A stretch of DNA of 64,000 bases, taken from the NCBI GenBank assembly GCA_965153455.1, contig OZ234501.1:8494001-8558000 (forward strand), written 5' to 3'. This DNA comes from Sphagnum compactum. Its lineage: Eukaryota > Bryophyta > Sphagnopsida > Sphagnales. Shown in pieces: positions 49,466 through 61,228 of this stretch (positions are counted from its first letter, which is position 1; the number at the start of each line of letters is the position of its first letter). The notes under the pieces are model-generated. The model was given only the letters and a program-made list of their open reading frames with translations. It did no database searches and was not told where the DNA came from. The position numbers and the translations under genes are program-made.

Positions 49466-50589
49466 TACAATGCAATTTGTTATTTTTTCAAAGTTCATTG
49501 TTTTGAAGCAAAAAGTTTTTGCACAATTCAAAGACATTACACATTTCAAAATGGAATGAAATCTAATTCTAGAAGATCAAAATAGCCAGCAAGTTCGACA
49601 ATTTGATCAAGGTACACATCCAACACCTAATCCACCAACTAATAATGTAATCAACCTTGAAGATTATTGATAATTTACATTCAAACCAAGTATTTCATAA
49701 CGTCTAACAATCATCAACCTTGGTGAATCAAAATTTACAACACCAATCAAACAATTAGTTAGTGTTCAACCATCAGTAACTCTAGGGAACACTGAAATGA
49801 AAAGGAAATTGTTATCCGTCTTCAAGCTTATCATTGAGCTAAAAAGGTTCATAAGATGACCAAGAACATGGATAACATGTTATCAAACCTCAACACAACA
49901 TTGTGCCATGCTTTTATAAAAGACCAAAATCTCATGTTGCCACTAATAAACTTATCGGATACTTCATGTAATGAACAAATAGATAAGGCATATGAGAACC
50001 ACAATGAAAATCTTAAGGTATAATGACAATTTAGTTTTAGTCACACAATTCATATTACATCATTAATTTAATTTTAGTCAAACAATTCATTGTGAAGCAA
50101 CAACAAAACCATTCATACATGCATGAGGTTAAATAATTTTTTGTCATAACTTTACATTTCTACAATAGTAATAAAACCATTCAACTCACATTGTAGCAAC
50201 AACTCAATTCAAGTCACATTGCAACATTAGTTTAATTCAAAGTGCAACATTGGATGTCATTGTTTCAAATCAATTGCAAGTGTTCATTCTTTGTGTGATA
50301 TAGAGTTTCCCAAACAAATTCAAATAAAAGTTTTTGGCCATGTCTTGAGATTTCATTACCTTCCAAAGTAGGTTGATCTATCTCCATATTTATGTAATCC
50401 ATGTTGTTATTTTGTCTCCTTCCTAGGGGAAACTTAATGTAAAATTTGGGATTTATGTGCGTCAAATGATCATTTTTAGGGGAAATTGTTCAACCTATTT
50501 TTATCACCTTATTATTATCTGATTTTCTAACATATACATATTCAAACCACTTTATATTAATTATAATCCATTATTTCAGATTATTACAT

Positions 50590-50910
50590 ATCGTACATCA
50601 CAAATTTAGTATTTCATGATTTAGTAATGAAAATCATGCAAAATTTGTTCATTCATAATTCGTACATTTCACGCATTGATATTGTGCATTGAAAACACAT
50701 TTGACACATGGATTTATTGGAAAATGTGAAATCTGTTTGACATTCGTTCATTCATAGGTTCGTATTTCATCTGCCAACACATTTATCCGTGTGTCAAACA
50801 TGTTTTCAATGCATGATATTATGTATAAAATGTATGAACTTATGAATGGATGAATTTCGCATGATTTTTATTATCAATTCATCGCATGTTAAATTTATGA
50901 TGCATATAAT
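50590..50910. mobile_element. Foldback (MITE-like) element, ~145 nt arms
   Basis: The left arm (about 50590-50735) and right arm (about 50760-50905) are complementary over nearly their whole length. Shared blocks after reversing include AAAATCATGC.AAATT, GCATTGAAAACA, TTTGACACA.GGAT and CATTCATAA.TTC. The loop is very short, so the transcript would form a long hairpin. It lies 150-200 nt from the end of the Harbinger transposase fossil. Family membership is not proven. Confidence 0.7.
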
Positions 50911-51074
50911 AATTAAATTGATCCTTTGAATAAAATGTGCCCTCTTTTAAAACTAATTGACTTATAATTTTTACCCAACAATCAATATATTGCACCTTAT
51001 ATTCTTACTCACATTTTTTTTATTTAAAAAAACTAATGTCCCTCCCCCCTTACCTTGCCGGGGTTTTTTTTTAG

Positions 51075-53055
51075 CAGTCACATGATGAAGATCAGTTTGT
51101 TGATTTTTTTGTTCTAATTGCTACATCAGGGTATCTACATCTATGTCCTTCCCATTCAAGATTAAATTGTAGAACATACAACAAGTTACAATGTCAAGGA
51201 TGACCTAAATTGAGAAATTATTATTTAACAACTTTCTAAAGGTCTTTTTCAAAATCCCGAGTGAATTTTCAACTAAACACATACCCTTGGAAAGATGTTT
51301 ATTAAAAATAGTTCCCAAAACAATAGGCCTCACATTAGTAATTTATTTATGCCATCACAAACTTAATAGGCTTCATAGGTTTGTACAAATTTTGCATGAA
51401 ATTTGATTTTCATAGGTTCGTACAAAAAATCGACAAAACTTGTGCTATGGTTAATATGAATGATATTTATACGTATACAATATCTTAAATATTTAAATGG
51501 ATGAAACATTGTTTTTGAATGACATACGTGAATGTTCATGGCTCAAAACACAGTCAAAGGAGCCACAAAAGGCATCGAATGTCAGATTTTGTCATAAAAA
51601 ATTAAAGATTTTTTGTTTGGCCATTTGAAACCATGGTAATCATGGAAAATTATTTATTTTTAACACACATGAATGTCAAAAAACTCAAATTAAAAATTCA
51701 TTTGATCCAATTTTAAGTTTTCGTTTAGTTAAAAACTTTTGAAAGCGAGAAATTCTATCATTAAAAAAAGACTTTTTTACAAAGCACTTTCAAATGATTC
51801 ATATAATAGAAATAAGTTGATGGTAAAAAATATGAGATGATAATAACCTATTCAACACACTAGAAAAACATTCACAATTTTAAAAATGTGGAATTTTAAA
51901 ACTTTGAAAATTCAAAGTATGTACATTTGAAAATTCAAAATTTCAAAACTTCAAGAGTGATTTACCACATATAAATGGGGTATAATGTACATGATGTATT
52001 AAAAAAAGTTGTAGTTAATATTACATTAAATTCAATTTTAAAAAAATTGGTATGATTTCAAATTATCATTAGTTTTCAAGATGAAACATACAATCTACAA
52101 GGAATATGTACATTTTTAAAAATTCATATTAAAAAATGATTAAGATTTTTTTTGGACTTATTGGGGCAATTTTAATCATTTTTCATAACAAGTTGCAAAA
52201 AAATCATTTGTATGAAAAAGTTATTTTGGGAAAAAAAAAACATGTTGGACTAACGTAAATAACGTTTGTGGCTTCTTTGATATTTTTTTGGCCCTCATGT
52301 TTAATACAAAAAAATCACATAGTTTTATCCAAAATTACATCATGATAATTGCACAAATTTACTTAAAATACAAATCTTATGTATTTCACATAAAAACATC
52401 ACAAGTAGAAAAGACATATCATTTATATAAAAGTAATATGTATATTTTTCATGCCATTTTTACATTTTGAACCCACGGATGTTGCATGGACATATTGTTT
52501 TATGATTTTTGCATGGATTTTATTGAAATTTCATGATATTATAAATTTGTGATGGTGGGATCATGAGCCAAAACAACAGAGGGTAGCCCTTATCCCCTAG
52601 TATGTAAGGCTGAATGTTGTCTTGTGATCCACGTTCAAGATTGAAAAAACCTTTGTAAGTTGCCTTCACAAACTTTTCGAGTCATTCATGGATTTTGGCA
52701 TTCTGACAGAGACACCATGAAAATGTTTCTCATGGTTGACAACAACTTGTAATTACATATTGTATCCTTTCATTTTGTAGGAGACATAGTCAATTGCACA
52801 TGCACTTTTTGGTATTTGGATGTGGATGTGATTATAATCAATTGCACCATAGACTGAAAGCAAACCATATAAATCTCTAAATCCTACCATGACTTGGACC
52901 AAGTTGTCACCTTCTATCCATTGAATCTAACTTCATAACAAATACAAATTCATGTAATACCATGTTCATGGAGGATTTTTCGATCGTAAACATCACACTG
53001 CATTGTAAATAATTTGCTTCATGAGAATGCTTGTAAAAGGAATATGCAACCTTAA
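51075..53055 (-). pseudogene. PIF/Harbinger transposase fossil, interrupted
   Basis: Three minus-strand pieces in the correct order. At 53055-52907: KVAYSFYKHSHEANYLQCSV and SSMNMVLHEFVFVM, the N-terminal helix-turn-helix part. At 52905-52550, with stops and a frameshift: GFRDLYGLLSVYGAIDYNHI, YKMKGYNM, VRMPKSMNDS and PYILGDKGYPLLFWLMIP, the DDE_Tnp_4 core with the first Asp in GAID. After about 1.2 kb of other sequence, 51285-51075: VENSLGILKKTFRKLL and TCCMFYNLIL, holding the final Glu. The second Asp position reads VVVNH, so it is probably changed. The copy is dead. Harbinger elements move DNA by a DDE transposase and favour TTA/TAA target sites. Confidence 0.75.
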
Positions 53056-55189
53056 TTCCAGTAAGGATTGCACATTTATATTTTGTATTTTTTTTCGTTA
53101 TTAAAGGTTTAAGTTTTTTTGTCAATTGTAAAACCACCTATTTAGTCACTTAGAAATGTTTTACCCACCTTTGATTTTCATATTTTGTCATCAGAAAATG
53201 AGATTACTAGGTTGTACTTTGAACTTTCACCCGGTCACCAATCTCCTTGTTCATCAACAGCTTGAAATTGTAACAAATTCGATATTGATAATTGTTGCAT
53301 TTTTCATCGTTTCAATTATTTGTCTATGAACATTTTCCTAAAAAGTTGCCTCCAAGAAATCCACCATCATGACATCGTTTTGAGAATCGTAACAAAGTTT
53401 AAGTGCTCATGTAAATGTAATACAACATGCAACAATAAAATAGACAAAACATTTGTTTATGTCATGGTGAAAATTTACACCAAAAAAACAACAAAATAGA
53501 AGAAGAGAAATGGGAAATTAGGAAGAAAGTGTTGAGTGAAAAACTTTGGAAACTGTGAAGAAATGTTGAACAAAAAGTTTTTAGAAGCTTTGCCAAAAAA
53601 TTGCAAGAAATCGATAAGTTGAAGAACAAAAATGGAAAGTCGAAAAAATCGAAAGAATAAAAATTAGGAGCTGCAAGAAATTTGTTGAACAAAAAGTTCT
53701 GTAAAGTTGATATACCAAGAAAGCAAATATCAAAAATTGTAAAAAATCAAAAGAAAAAATGTGAAAAGCCATAAAAAATCATAAAAAATGGGAATGACAA
53801 AAAGAAGGTCTAAAAGAAAAAAACAAGAAAAAGGTCTAGCAATGCCAAAGAAGGTTTAGCAATGGCAAATGCAAGTTTTCATTAACTATTAACATCTAAA
53901 ACAATTTGTGTTTAACTTTTACTTACCTTATTTATTAAGTAAAATGTATCCAGGTTTGAACAATGATTACTTATTTACAAGGAACCTAGGTTTCGGTTAA
54001 TAATGCAGGTATGTTTTATAGGTACTAATGCCAAAAAAAACTAGTTGCCCTAACTTTTGGAAATTATCTGTCGTTAGGCTATCAACATGTTTGAATGGAC
54101 TTCCAGAACATGGCATGAAATGTTGTGGTTTGGGAGATTTTAATGTGACAAAACAAAACAAACTACTTTGCTTCATTAAATTTATTTTGGACAATGATTC
54201 CATTTCATTAGCATCTAGAGCTCACAATCGCTATTGTTCGAGCAAAGGGGCAAAACTATGGTTGAATGCTAAGCTATTTATTTATTCGTTCCGCATCGCA
54301 CAATCTAGTTTCACCTCAGTGTTGCATTTTCATTTTGGTTTGATTTAACTTTTAACATTTGATTTTCTCACTTGTGAACGTGGACATGGATTACACACAT
54401 TTGGCACGCATTTAACATGGTGTCCATTCAGAAATTAACGGATAGCCACACATGACGCCATTAGAAATGTCATATATGCTTTTGCTCAAAAGAGTGGGCA
54501 TGTTGTATGGAGAGAACAATGATACGCCTTTACATTAGGAGTTTCATTACGAGCCAATCTCTATATGTCTCATGAAGACTAGGTCTTTGTTGCCGATGTG
54601 GTGGTTATTGATTCGACACAAGAGATGTTGGTTATGAGTGTCATTGGTTGTTATAGAGAGGAAGATTGCATTTGCAAGAAATGTTTGTTATAGACCTCCT
54701 ATTACTATTAGACCTCACGATTTGCATGCGAGTGACATTAAAAAGGTGATGGGTGTAATAGCTTCCTATCATGAGAGGGACTAGCTTTCTCCTCCTTTGG
54801 TTCTTGCAGGTTGCATGTCTTTTGACCTTTCTTTGGCCTTCCCTTTTGTTTTCCATGTGATGGTTCCGGCCATCGGTTTCTATTGGTTTTTTGCCCCCTT
54901 GCTTCATACATAGATGTTTGTAAGTCCATCTACTAACAAATGCGGGCAACCAATTTCTAGGAACTTTCATGGAACATCATTCAACACCATCTTTGCTTTG
55001 TCTTCTTTCCCTCTTTAACTCACCTTTGTTTACCATTCCTTCTTAAGCTTGTAAATTTGCATTTGTTTGCTAATGTTTGTTGTCTTTATCTTAATTTAAT
55101 CAAGTGAACTTTGTAGTTTTTTTTCTGGATATATATATATTCAAGCGTTGTGTTTCATCTTCATTTTCACATAATCCCTCCCCCTATAC
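53056..55189. other. Intergenic, no gene seen
   Basis: The minus strand at 53400-53800 is A/G-rich with repeated AAAAAGTT and GAAGAA words. About 54020-54350 and 54640-54970 have open frames without coding character. Nothing assigned. Confidence 0.45.
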
Positions 55190-55326
55190 TGTTTTGTTTT
55201 TTCTATTTGTCTTCGTGTTCATCCTCATCTTTGACTTGATCTCATTGTTGTGAATCGAACTCCTTTTGTTTCTTGCTCTTGGTTTTTTTGTTCTCTTGCA
55301 GGTAGAGTTCTTCGTCTTTGTCTTTG

Positions 55327-56040
55327 ATGACGCCTTCTTCGGAGATTCAACTGGAGGAACCGGAAACCCTTGCGATATCCGCGAATGAAAGATCAGGTGA
55401 TGAAGCAGACGTCTTCTTCTCTATCAAGTCTTCTTCGGAGACATTATTACCCAGATCGCATGGGGTATGGCGTACTTGCATCAGCAAAAAGTGTTTCATA
55501 GGGTTCTGAAGCCCAGGAATGTGCTAGTGTCTTCAAATTCCAATCATATTATGGTCAAGATTGCAGATTTTGGACTTTCACAGCAGGCACAGCTCCACCA
55601 TTTGGACACCAGGGGCTTTACCAACAGAAGGATGTTTACTTGGATTGTGGGTACTACGCCATATATGTCTAACCAGATCCTCTACATGCCCCCAAATCCT
55701 CTCACCAATAAACCTCCTGAGTCCATGTGTGCAGAATCTGTAAACCTGTCAGTGAGCCCTAAAATCATTCCCGGATTCTATTCCGCCAAGGTAGATGTGT
55801 ACAGTCTTGCTGTGACGTGTGCTGAGATCCTCACAGGACAACCTCCTTTTATGGATATTCCAAGAACTGCAATTCCACTGCCGTGCTTAATGGAACGCGG
55901 CCTTATTTACCTCCTGATTTAGACTTTCCTCTGCGAGATCTCGTTCAATTTTGAGTCCCACCAACAGGCCTGATTTCCAGGAAATCGTCCAGACCCTGTT
56001 AGTTTGGCAAACAATGGACATATTGTCACAAAGTAGTTGC
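55327..56040 (+). pseudogene. Broken TKL-like protein kinase, copy 2 (N-lobe deleted)
   Basis: Opens with MTPSSEIQLEEPETLAISAN and GDEADVFFSIKSSSE, then jumps straight to the catalytic half. Compared with copy 1, about 400 nt covering the whole N-lobe are missing between about 55436 and 55445. The C-lobe reads QIAWGMAYLHQQKVFHRVLK, PRNVLV, VKIADFGLS, then YSAKVDVYSLAVTCAEILTG and QPPF. The HRD motif is HRV, so the catalytic Asp is lost, while DFG is kept. After PRTAIP the frame shifts to TAVLNGTRPYLPPDLDFPLR, and again to SPTNRPDFQEIVQTLLVWQT. Both breaks and the deletion rule out an active kinase. Confidence 0.85.
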
Positions 56041-57020
56041 TACTAGGCCAGCAAAGAAGAAGAAATCCTGCACTGTCTGCTCTACCCCAGATGATGTTGC
56101 ACTTCCTCACAATCTTCAGCTGACATCTAGTAGAAGGTTCAAACTAGAGCAACAATTTTATGTCTTGCACTTTGTGATTCAAAAAATAAAACATGTAATT
56201 TAGCATTGTCACTTTTGGTTGTTAGGGATGGTGTTAATGTTAACACGTAGTTAGTTGTTGGTGCACCTGATGCTCCCAATACTCCTTTTTCTCTTTTTCA
56301 TTCCTTTCTGGATTGGCCTTGTTGATTGTCTGATCACAAAATAACTGTTTTCTAGCTTTGGACATTCAGAGCTTTAGACACCCAAAATAAAAATTTGTGT
56401 GTCCTCTTCACCTCTGTCACCTTTGTAAGAAAAAATTCTGTGTTAATTTTCCTACCTTGCCCACTGAAGCTGTGTTAGTCATCTCCTCTTTTCAGGAGAT
56501 TCCACCTTTCTATTGTCTTTTTTACAGTAGCTGTTTCTTGAAGGAAGGAAGGATATCAGAGAGGGAAAGTTGAAGAATAAAAGTACGTTCTGATATCTTT
56601 ATGTAAAGGGAGGTCCAAACTCCAAACCTTTGAGCCTCCCAACCTTTTCAGTCATTTGCCTTAGTTGCCGCCTTTGGCTCTTTTCCCTCTAACCCAGTGA
56701 TGTTCTCATGCGCAAATCTCCCTTCTTGCACAATGCACATCCGCATCTCCCTTCTCGCACAATGCATCATACACTAATCTGATTTAGCAGACTGAAAATC
56801 TATGCAATCTTGCCTTGGTTTGAAAGATTTCCGTGAGTTTTTTAGCTGTTTAAAATTCAAACCATTTTTTGGCACATATATCAGGTATGGCAATGGTATA
56901 TATATTGGTGTTGATATTGCAGAACACATCTGCATAATCAAGTCTTTTTGCATTGTATGGGCCATATATGTGTACTTTAAACTGGGTTAATTGCATGGAC
57001 TAGGGTTGGTAGTTGGTTTA

Positions 57021-58574
57021 TTAAGTTCCAGTCAAATGAAAATATTGAATGACTTTGCATGCAAATTGAATTTGAATCCAATTGTATTTGAATTGGATTC
57101 AATCAAAATTCCTAATTTGGTTTGAATTGAATTCAGCAAAATTATGAAAAGTCACACATTAAATTTATCTTATCATATTCATATAGGTGGGTTGGTGAAA
57201 AGAGTGAGGTAGTTAGGCTTTGAATTCCACATGAAATGTTTTCGTCATCCTCAAGTAGATGACCATAATGTTGGACCTTTCTGACTCACCTATATACTGG
57301 GTCAAACACTTCCTTTCTCAACACAGTAGACTTATTCATAAAGTAAAGAAAACACAGCACCAGAACTGACTTTGGTCATACACAGGACGAGACTTTAAAA
57401 AAAAACCTGTTAAAAAGTATATTAGCATTCAACTGGGGATGAAATTCAAAAAATGATCAATTTTCATGATAAACTGGGGTTCATCTTGTCTTTCCTATTT
57501 CCTGAGCGCCTGCACGGCTGCTACATGTATATTCATTGCTCCTACCTGTACATCTACTATGATATCTCTCAAACCTTGTGCGTTAAATGATGAGATTCAG
57601 CATTTCATACTGAGATTCAATAAATTTCATTACTTTCCAGATACCACTGAAAGACACATGGGGGCTGAAAGGATGCCCAAAAAAAAGGTGAAGACATGGT
57701 GACTTTCTGGATAACTCTAGTGTCAAGCATCAGTATAGGACATTGTCATACATGTTATCACTTATAAATGCTCCACTCTGATTCTCATTTCAATTCTAGC
57801 ATTTAGTGAGGACTTGCAACCACATCACAACTCCTAGCTCAGAGCCTTTTAATTTGATCAATTATTGGATGCTACATAGAAACCAAAACACAGTTCGCCT
57901 TATTATTTGTAACAAGCAAAAGAAACCAATTTAACAGAATATTTGGTCATCATACCTGGTAATAACACAATGTGAAGTGCACAAGGCACAGAAGGAACAC
58001 ACAAAGCAAAGTGTTCACAAGGTAGGAAAACCTAAGCAAATCATCAATGAATTTCAAATTCAACCGAGATTGTTGTGTGGGCTAAAAGCACTAAGTGCAT
58101 GAAACAATACCCTTGAAATAATTAAAACCTATCATGGCCATACACACCCTGCAATGAAAAGGTTGCACAACTTCCATTTGTGTTCAGAGACAGCTAGAAT
58201 AAAATTATGTACAAGAACTGTCATGAATGACTGACACCTACCTGAGATCTAAAACTACAGGGCTATTGCTCCAACCTCCCTCCTGTCTGAGAGACTTTCA
58301 TGGGATGTGGGACCCAACACCGTCCTCGGCCTACTACTGCTATACAAGAGATGCCACATCCTATAGAAACTCTCATCTGTGTATAATTTACAAGACCTAA
58401 AATGGCATCATTGCTAACTCATTTTGCTCCCCGAGCTGCACAATTTGGCACAAATTCTGTGTGCTAGTAGGGATGGATGTTGTATTGGTTGTCTCAGCTC
58501 TTCATCATCATCACTAATCAACACTTTCACAAATTTCACATCAATTTAAAGCTGAGAGAGACAGAGGAAGGCAT
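57021..58574. other. Intergenic 3' of ACR, repeat-bearing
   Basis: Contains the partner (57470-57635) of the repeat at 20545-20705, and the source segment (about 58140-58335) of the duplicate at 48108-48310. No gene was seen. The last part is probably ACR 3' UTR. Confidence 0.5.
57470..57635 (+). repeat. Dispersed repeat, partner at 20545-20705
   Basis: Same ordered blocks as 20545-20705. One insertion (GATGAGATTCAG) distinguishes this copy. Confidence 0.6.
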
Positions 58575-61228
58575 CTAAGCAATTAGGGTTGATCTCCAGC
58601 CGAGGTTGGTCAGTCCATAGAAAAACCGTTCTGAAGATTTCAAGAGACCTGTGAGAAGCTTTGTTCTTCCTTCTGGCTCATGAGGCGGTGACCTGAAGAA
58701 AGTCGGCGAGTCCTTCACTTCCAGAACCATCTGTCCCAACTCTCGTCTAATTGCTTCTACAGTCTTCATGTCCACTGGATTTCCTGAAGCATCCGTGACA
58801 TAGAATACATTGACAGCCTTGTCACCTCGAGTTGAAACATCTGCCCTTGTAACTGAGAGACCATTCTCCCGAAAGATGCGAGTCACATCTGACAAGAGCC
58901 CCACCCTGTCACTGGTACAGAGCTCCAACCTCAGACCCTGCAGAAATAACAAAAGAAGGCCACAATCAGATTTAGGTTGAGCACTTCACAAGAAATGCAG
59001 GGCTGTGACAGCATGTCAACAATCTTAGTCAAATCTAAAGGTTGAGAAAAATCCTAGCCTAAGCACAGAGATCAAAGAATCACTGTTCAAATCAAGAGAC
59101 ATTCATTTGATAAAACAAGGCACACCCAGAGACTGCTATAATATGAAGCCTTCAACACTCCAGAAATTCCAATGTTTGTTTCCATGTCACTGAACCACAA
59201 GATGAGATTTACCTCAGAGTATCTTCGCTCAATGGCAGCTTCCAAACATTTCTTAATGCGTCTTTCACCTTCCACATCAAGTGCACAACCATCCTTATGG
59301 CGAATGTAGTATTCCTGTCAAAAGAAAACAATGCAGAAAGAGAGATTCAGACCTCAAACTGATACACCTTTCTAAGTTGCTAGAGACTGCACTGCATCAG
59401 AGGTTACAAGCAAGAAGATCCATAGAAAACCACTTTCACAAGAGATTTAAGTATACCTGGACAGCATCAAAGCCTGAACAGCTGATTTTGGCATGGAACA
59501 CGACAAACTGCATGTCTGTCAGAGCGCAAACTGTGTCAAATAACAGCTTGGGCCGGTCTCTACACTGGACATTGACTAGAACATAACCCCGTTCATTGGT
59601 CTTATGAACTGAGATAATTGGCTTCCTTTTGTCATTCAAGCTGCTGAAACACGGGGACTTCTCATCCCCCTCATAATCCCTGTCTGCAAACATCATCTGG
59701 TGCAAGCGTCTCTCTGTATGTGTAATTCCTGCAGCAAAATCTGTCTTTGCCCCTCTCCTTTCTCCATCACCTCCCATCACACTTGACAGCAAGTCCCTAA
59801 TCTGGTCCAATTTCTTCTGATCTTTGAGAGGGCCACCAGTGACCCCATCAGTCACATAGACCACACATGCCACCCTGGTATTATGTGTCCACACTTCAGC
59901 AGCATTCACATTACACTGCTGCTTGGTGAGAACTGCTGAAACCTCTGACAGAAGACCAGGCCTATCGGTCCCTGTAAGCTCTATGACTGTGTGCTCTGCA
60001 ATGGATTCCACCCCCACAGATTGCCCAGGACATCTTTGCAGACCTGCTGATGGACATTCCTTTCTCTTTTTTGCACCCAACGTCTGCATTGGGAACCAGA
60101 AGCAAGTTAGAAGAAAGGAACCAAGGTAAATACCAAAAATGCAAAGCCCTCACAAGAATCAAAAACCAGCTACAGCTCTTCCTGCATGCTTGCTGAAGAA
60201 CAAATTTCTTAAAAAGCAAAAACTTTAACACACCTGTATAATATGGTTTATGGTCTCTTCATCATGGATCTTGCATCCCTTGTTGTTGGTGACATGGAAC
60301 ACTACACCCCATACACAACAAAAAGGTCAGAAACCCATAAAAAAACCAGCCACTATGAGCTACCTCAAGAAGTGTTCTATTGGATCACATGCAGTCATCA
60401 CCAAAAGAGAAGTGCCAGATGCAGATCTTGAGCAGACTGCTGAACTCACCAACCATGAACCACCTTCCATCAGATGATATGTAGGCTTTTGTGACTGTCA
60501 AATCGAGGTCAGTGAGCACTTGCACAACCTCCAGCAAGATGCCATGCCTGTTGCCACTGTCTACCTGGAAAACAGAACAGTCACAACAACAAAACTCAGA
60601 ACCTCTGAAGAAGGTCCCATACTCGAGTTACTGAGCCACCAACAGACCAAAACCCAAAGAGCAGCTCAAGAGCGCACAAGACAGCCGAGAAGAAAGAAAG
60701 AAAGAACTCTCAGGAGACCTGATCGACCCTAATCTTAGAAGTGGAAAAGAAGAACCCTCAGTAGACACCTTCCTTTAGCTCCTGACACACATCCCTCAAC
60801 AAAACTATCAGAAGCTCTGTTGCCACAAACCCTAGGACTCGACAGGTTGCAAAAAAAAAATTCTTACAACAGCACTAAAACTGCTCTGAACAAGAAGAAA
60901 CGAGTTCATATTTGAGAGAGTCAGGGAACGGGGGAGACTTTGTGCTTACCTTAACGAGAGTGGCATCATCGTACGCATCATTATCCACCACGACACTGAA
61001 ACCAGACAGACAAAAGTATATGATGCAAGACGATAGATAGCGCTTCACAACTTTCTGAAGAAGAAGGTATGGTGTGGCGGATTAGTAAGGATCGAAAGCA
61101 AGCACTCCAAAAAGACAGATCGAGGCAAAGATGACTTCTGAGGTGTGAGCGGCATACCGTGGGCGGCTTATATGCATCCCAATAGTCTCATAGTCAGGAT
61201 CGAAATACGGCCAACTTGTGGTCTCCAT
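58575..61228 (-). CDS. ACT-domain repeat protein (ACR family)
   Basis: Seven coding exons on the minus strand: 61228-61158, 60995-60950, 60564-60450, 60301-60234, 60083-59457, 59314-59213 and 58937-58575. Total 1392 nt (463 aa plus TAG), all phases matching. Four ACT domains can be read: ACT1 about 37-85 (NRHGILLEVVQVLTDLDLTV), ACT2 from about 131 (HTVIELTGTDRPGLLSEVSA), ACT3 from about 267 (YVLVNVQCRDRPKLLFDTVC) and ACT4 from 344 (LRLELCTSDRVGLLSDVTRI). ACT domains bind amino acids. Plant ACR proteins have no catalytic domain and are thought to act as sensors or regulators. The N-terminus METTSWPYFDPDYETI is typical. The region just 5' of the ATG has a good acceptor (CAG ending at 61240), so a 5'-UTR intron is likely. 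Which ACR subgroup is uncertain. Confidence 0.92.

Larger units (their letters stand above)
46294..50589. other. Intergenic, repeat-derived, no gene seen
   Basis: A+T-rich. It contains a segment matching the ACR 3' flank (about 48108-48310), a family-B segment (about 48850-48960) and a tandem repeat at 49265-49465. No functional frame was found. Confidence 0.5.

Noticed and set aside
55467-55922. Functional 151-codon kinase
   Set aside because: It lacks the ATP-binding lobe and the catalytic Asp, and the remaining C-lobe continues only after two frameshifts.
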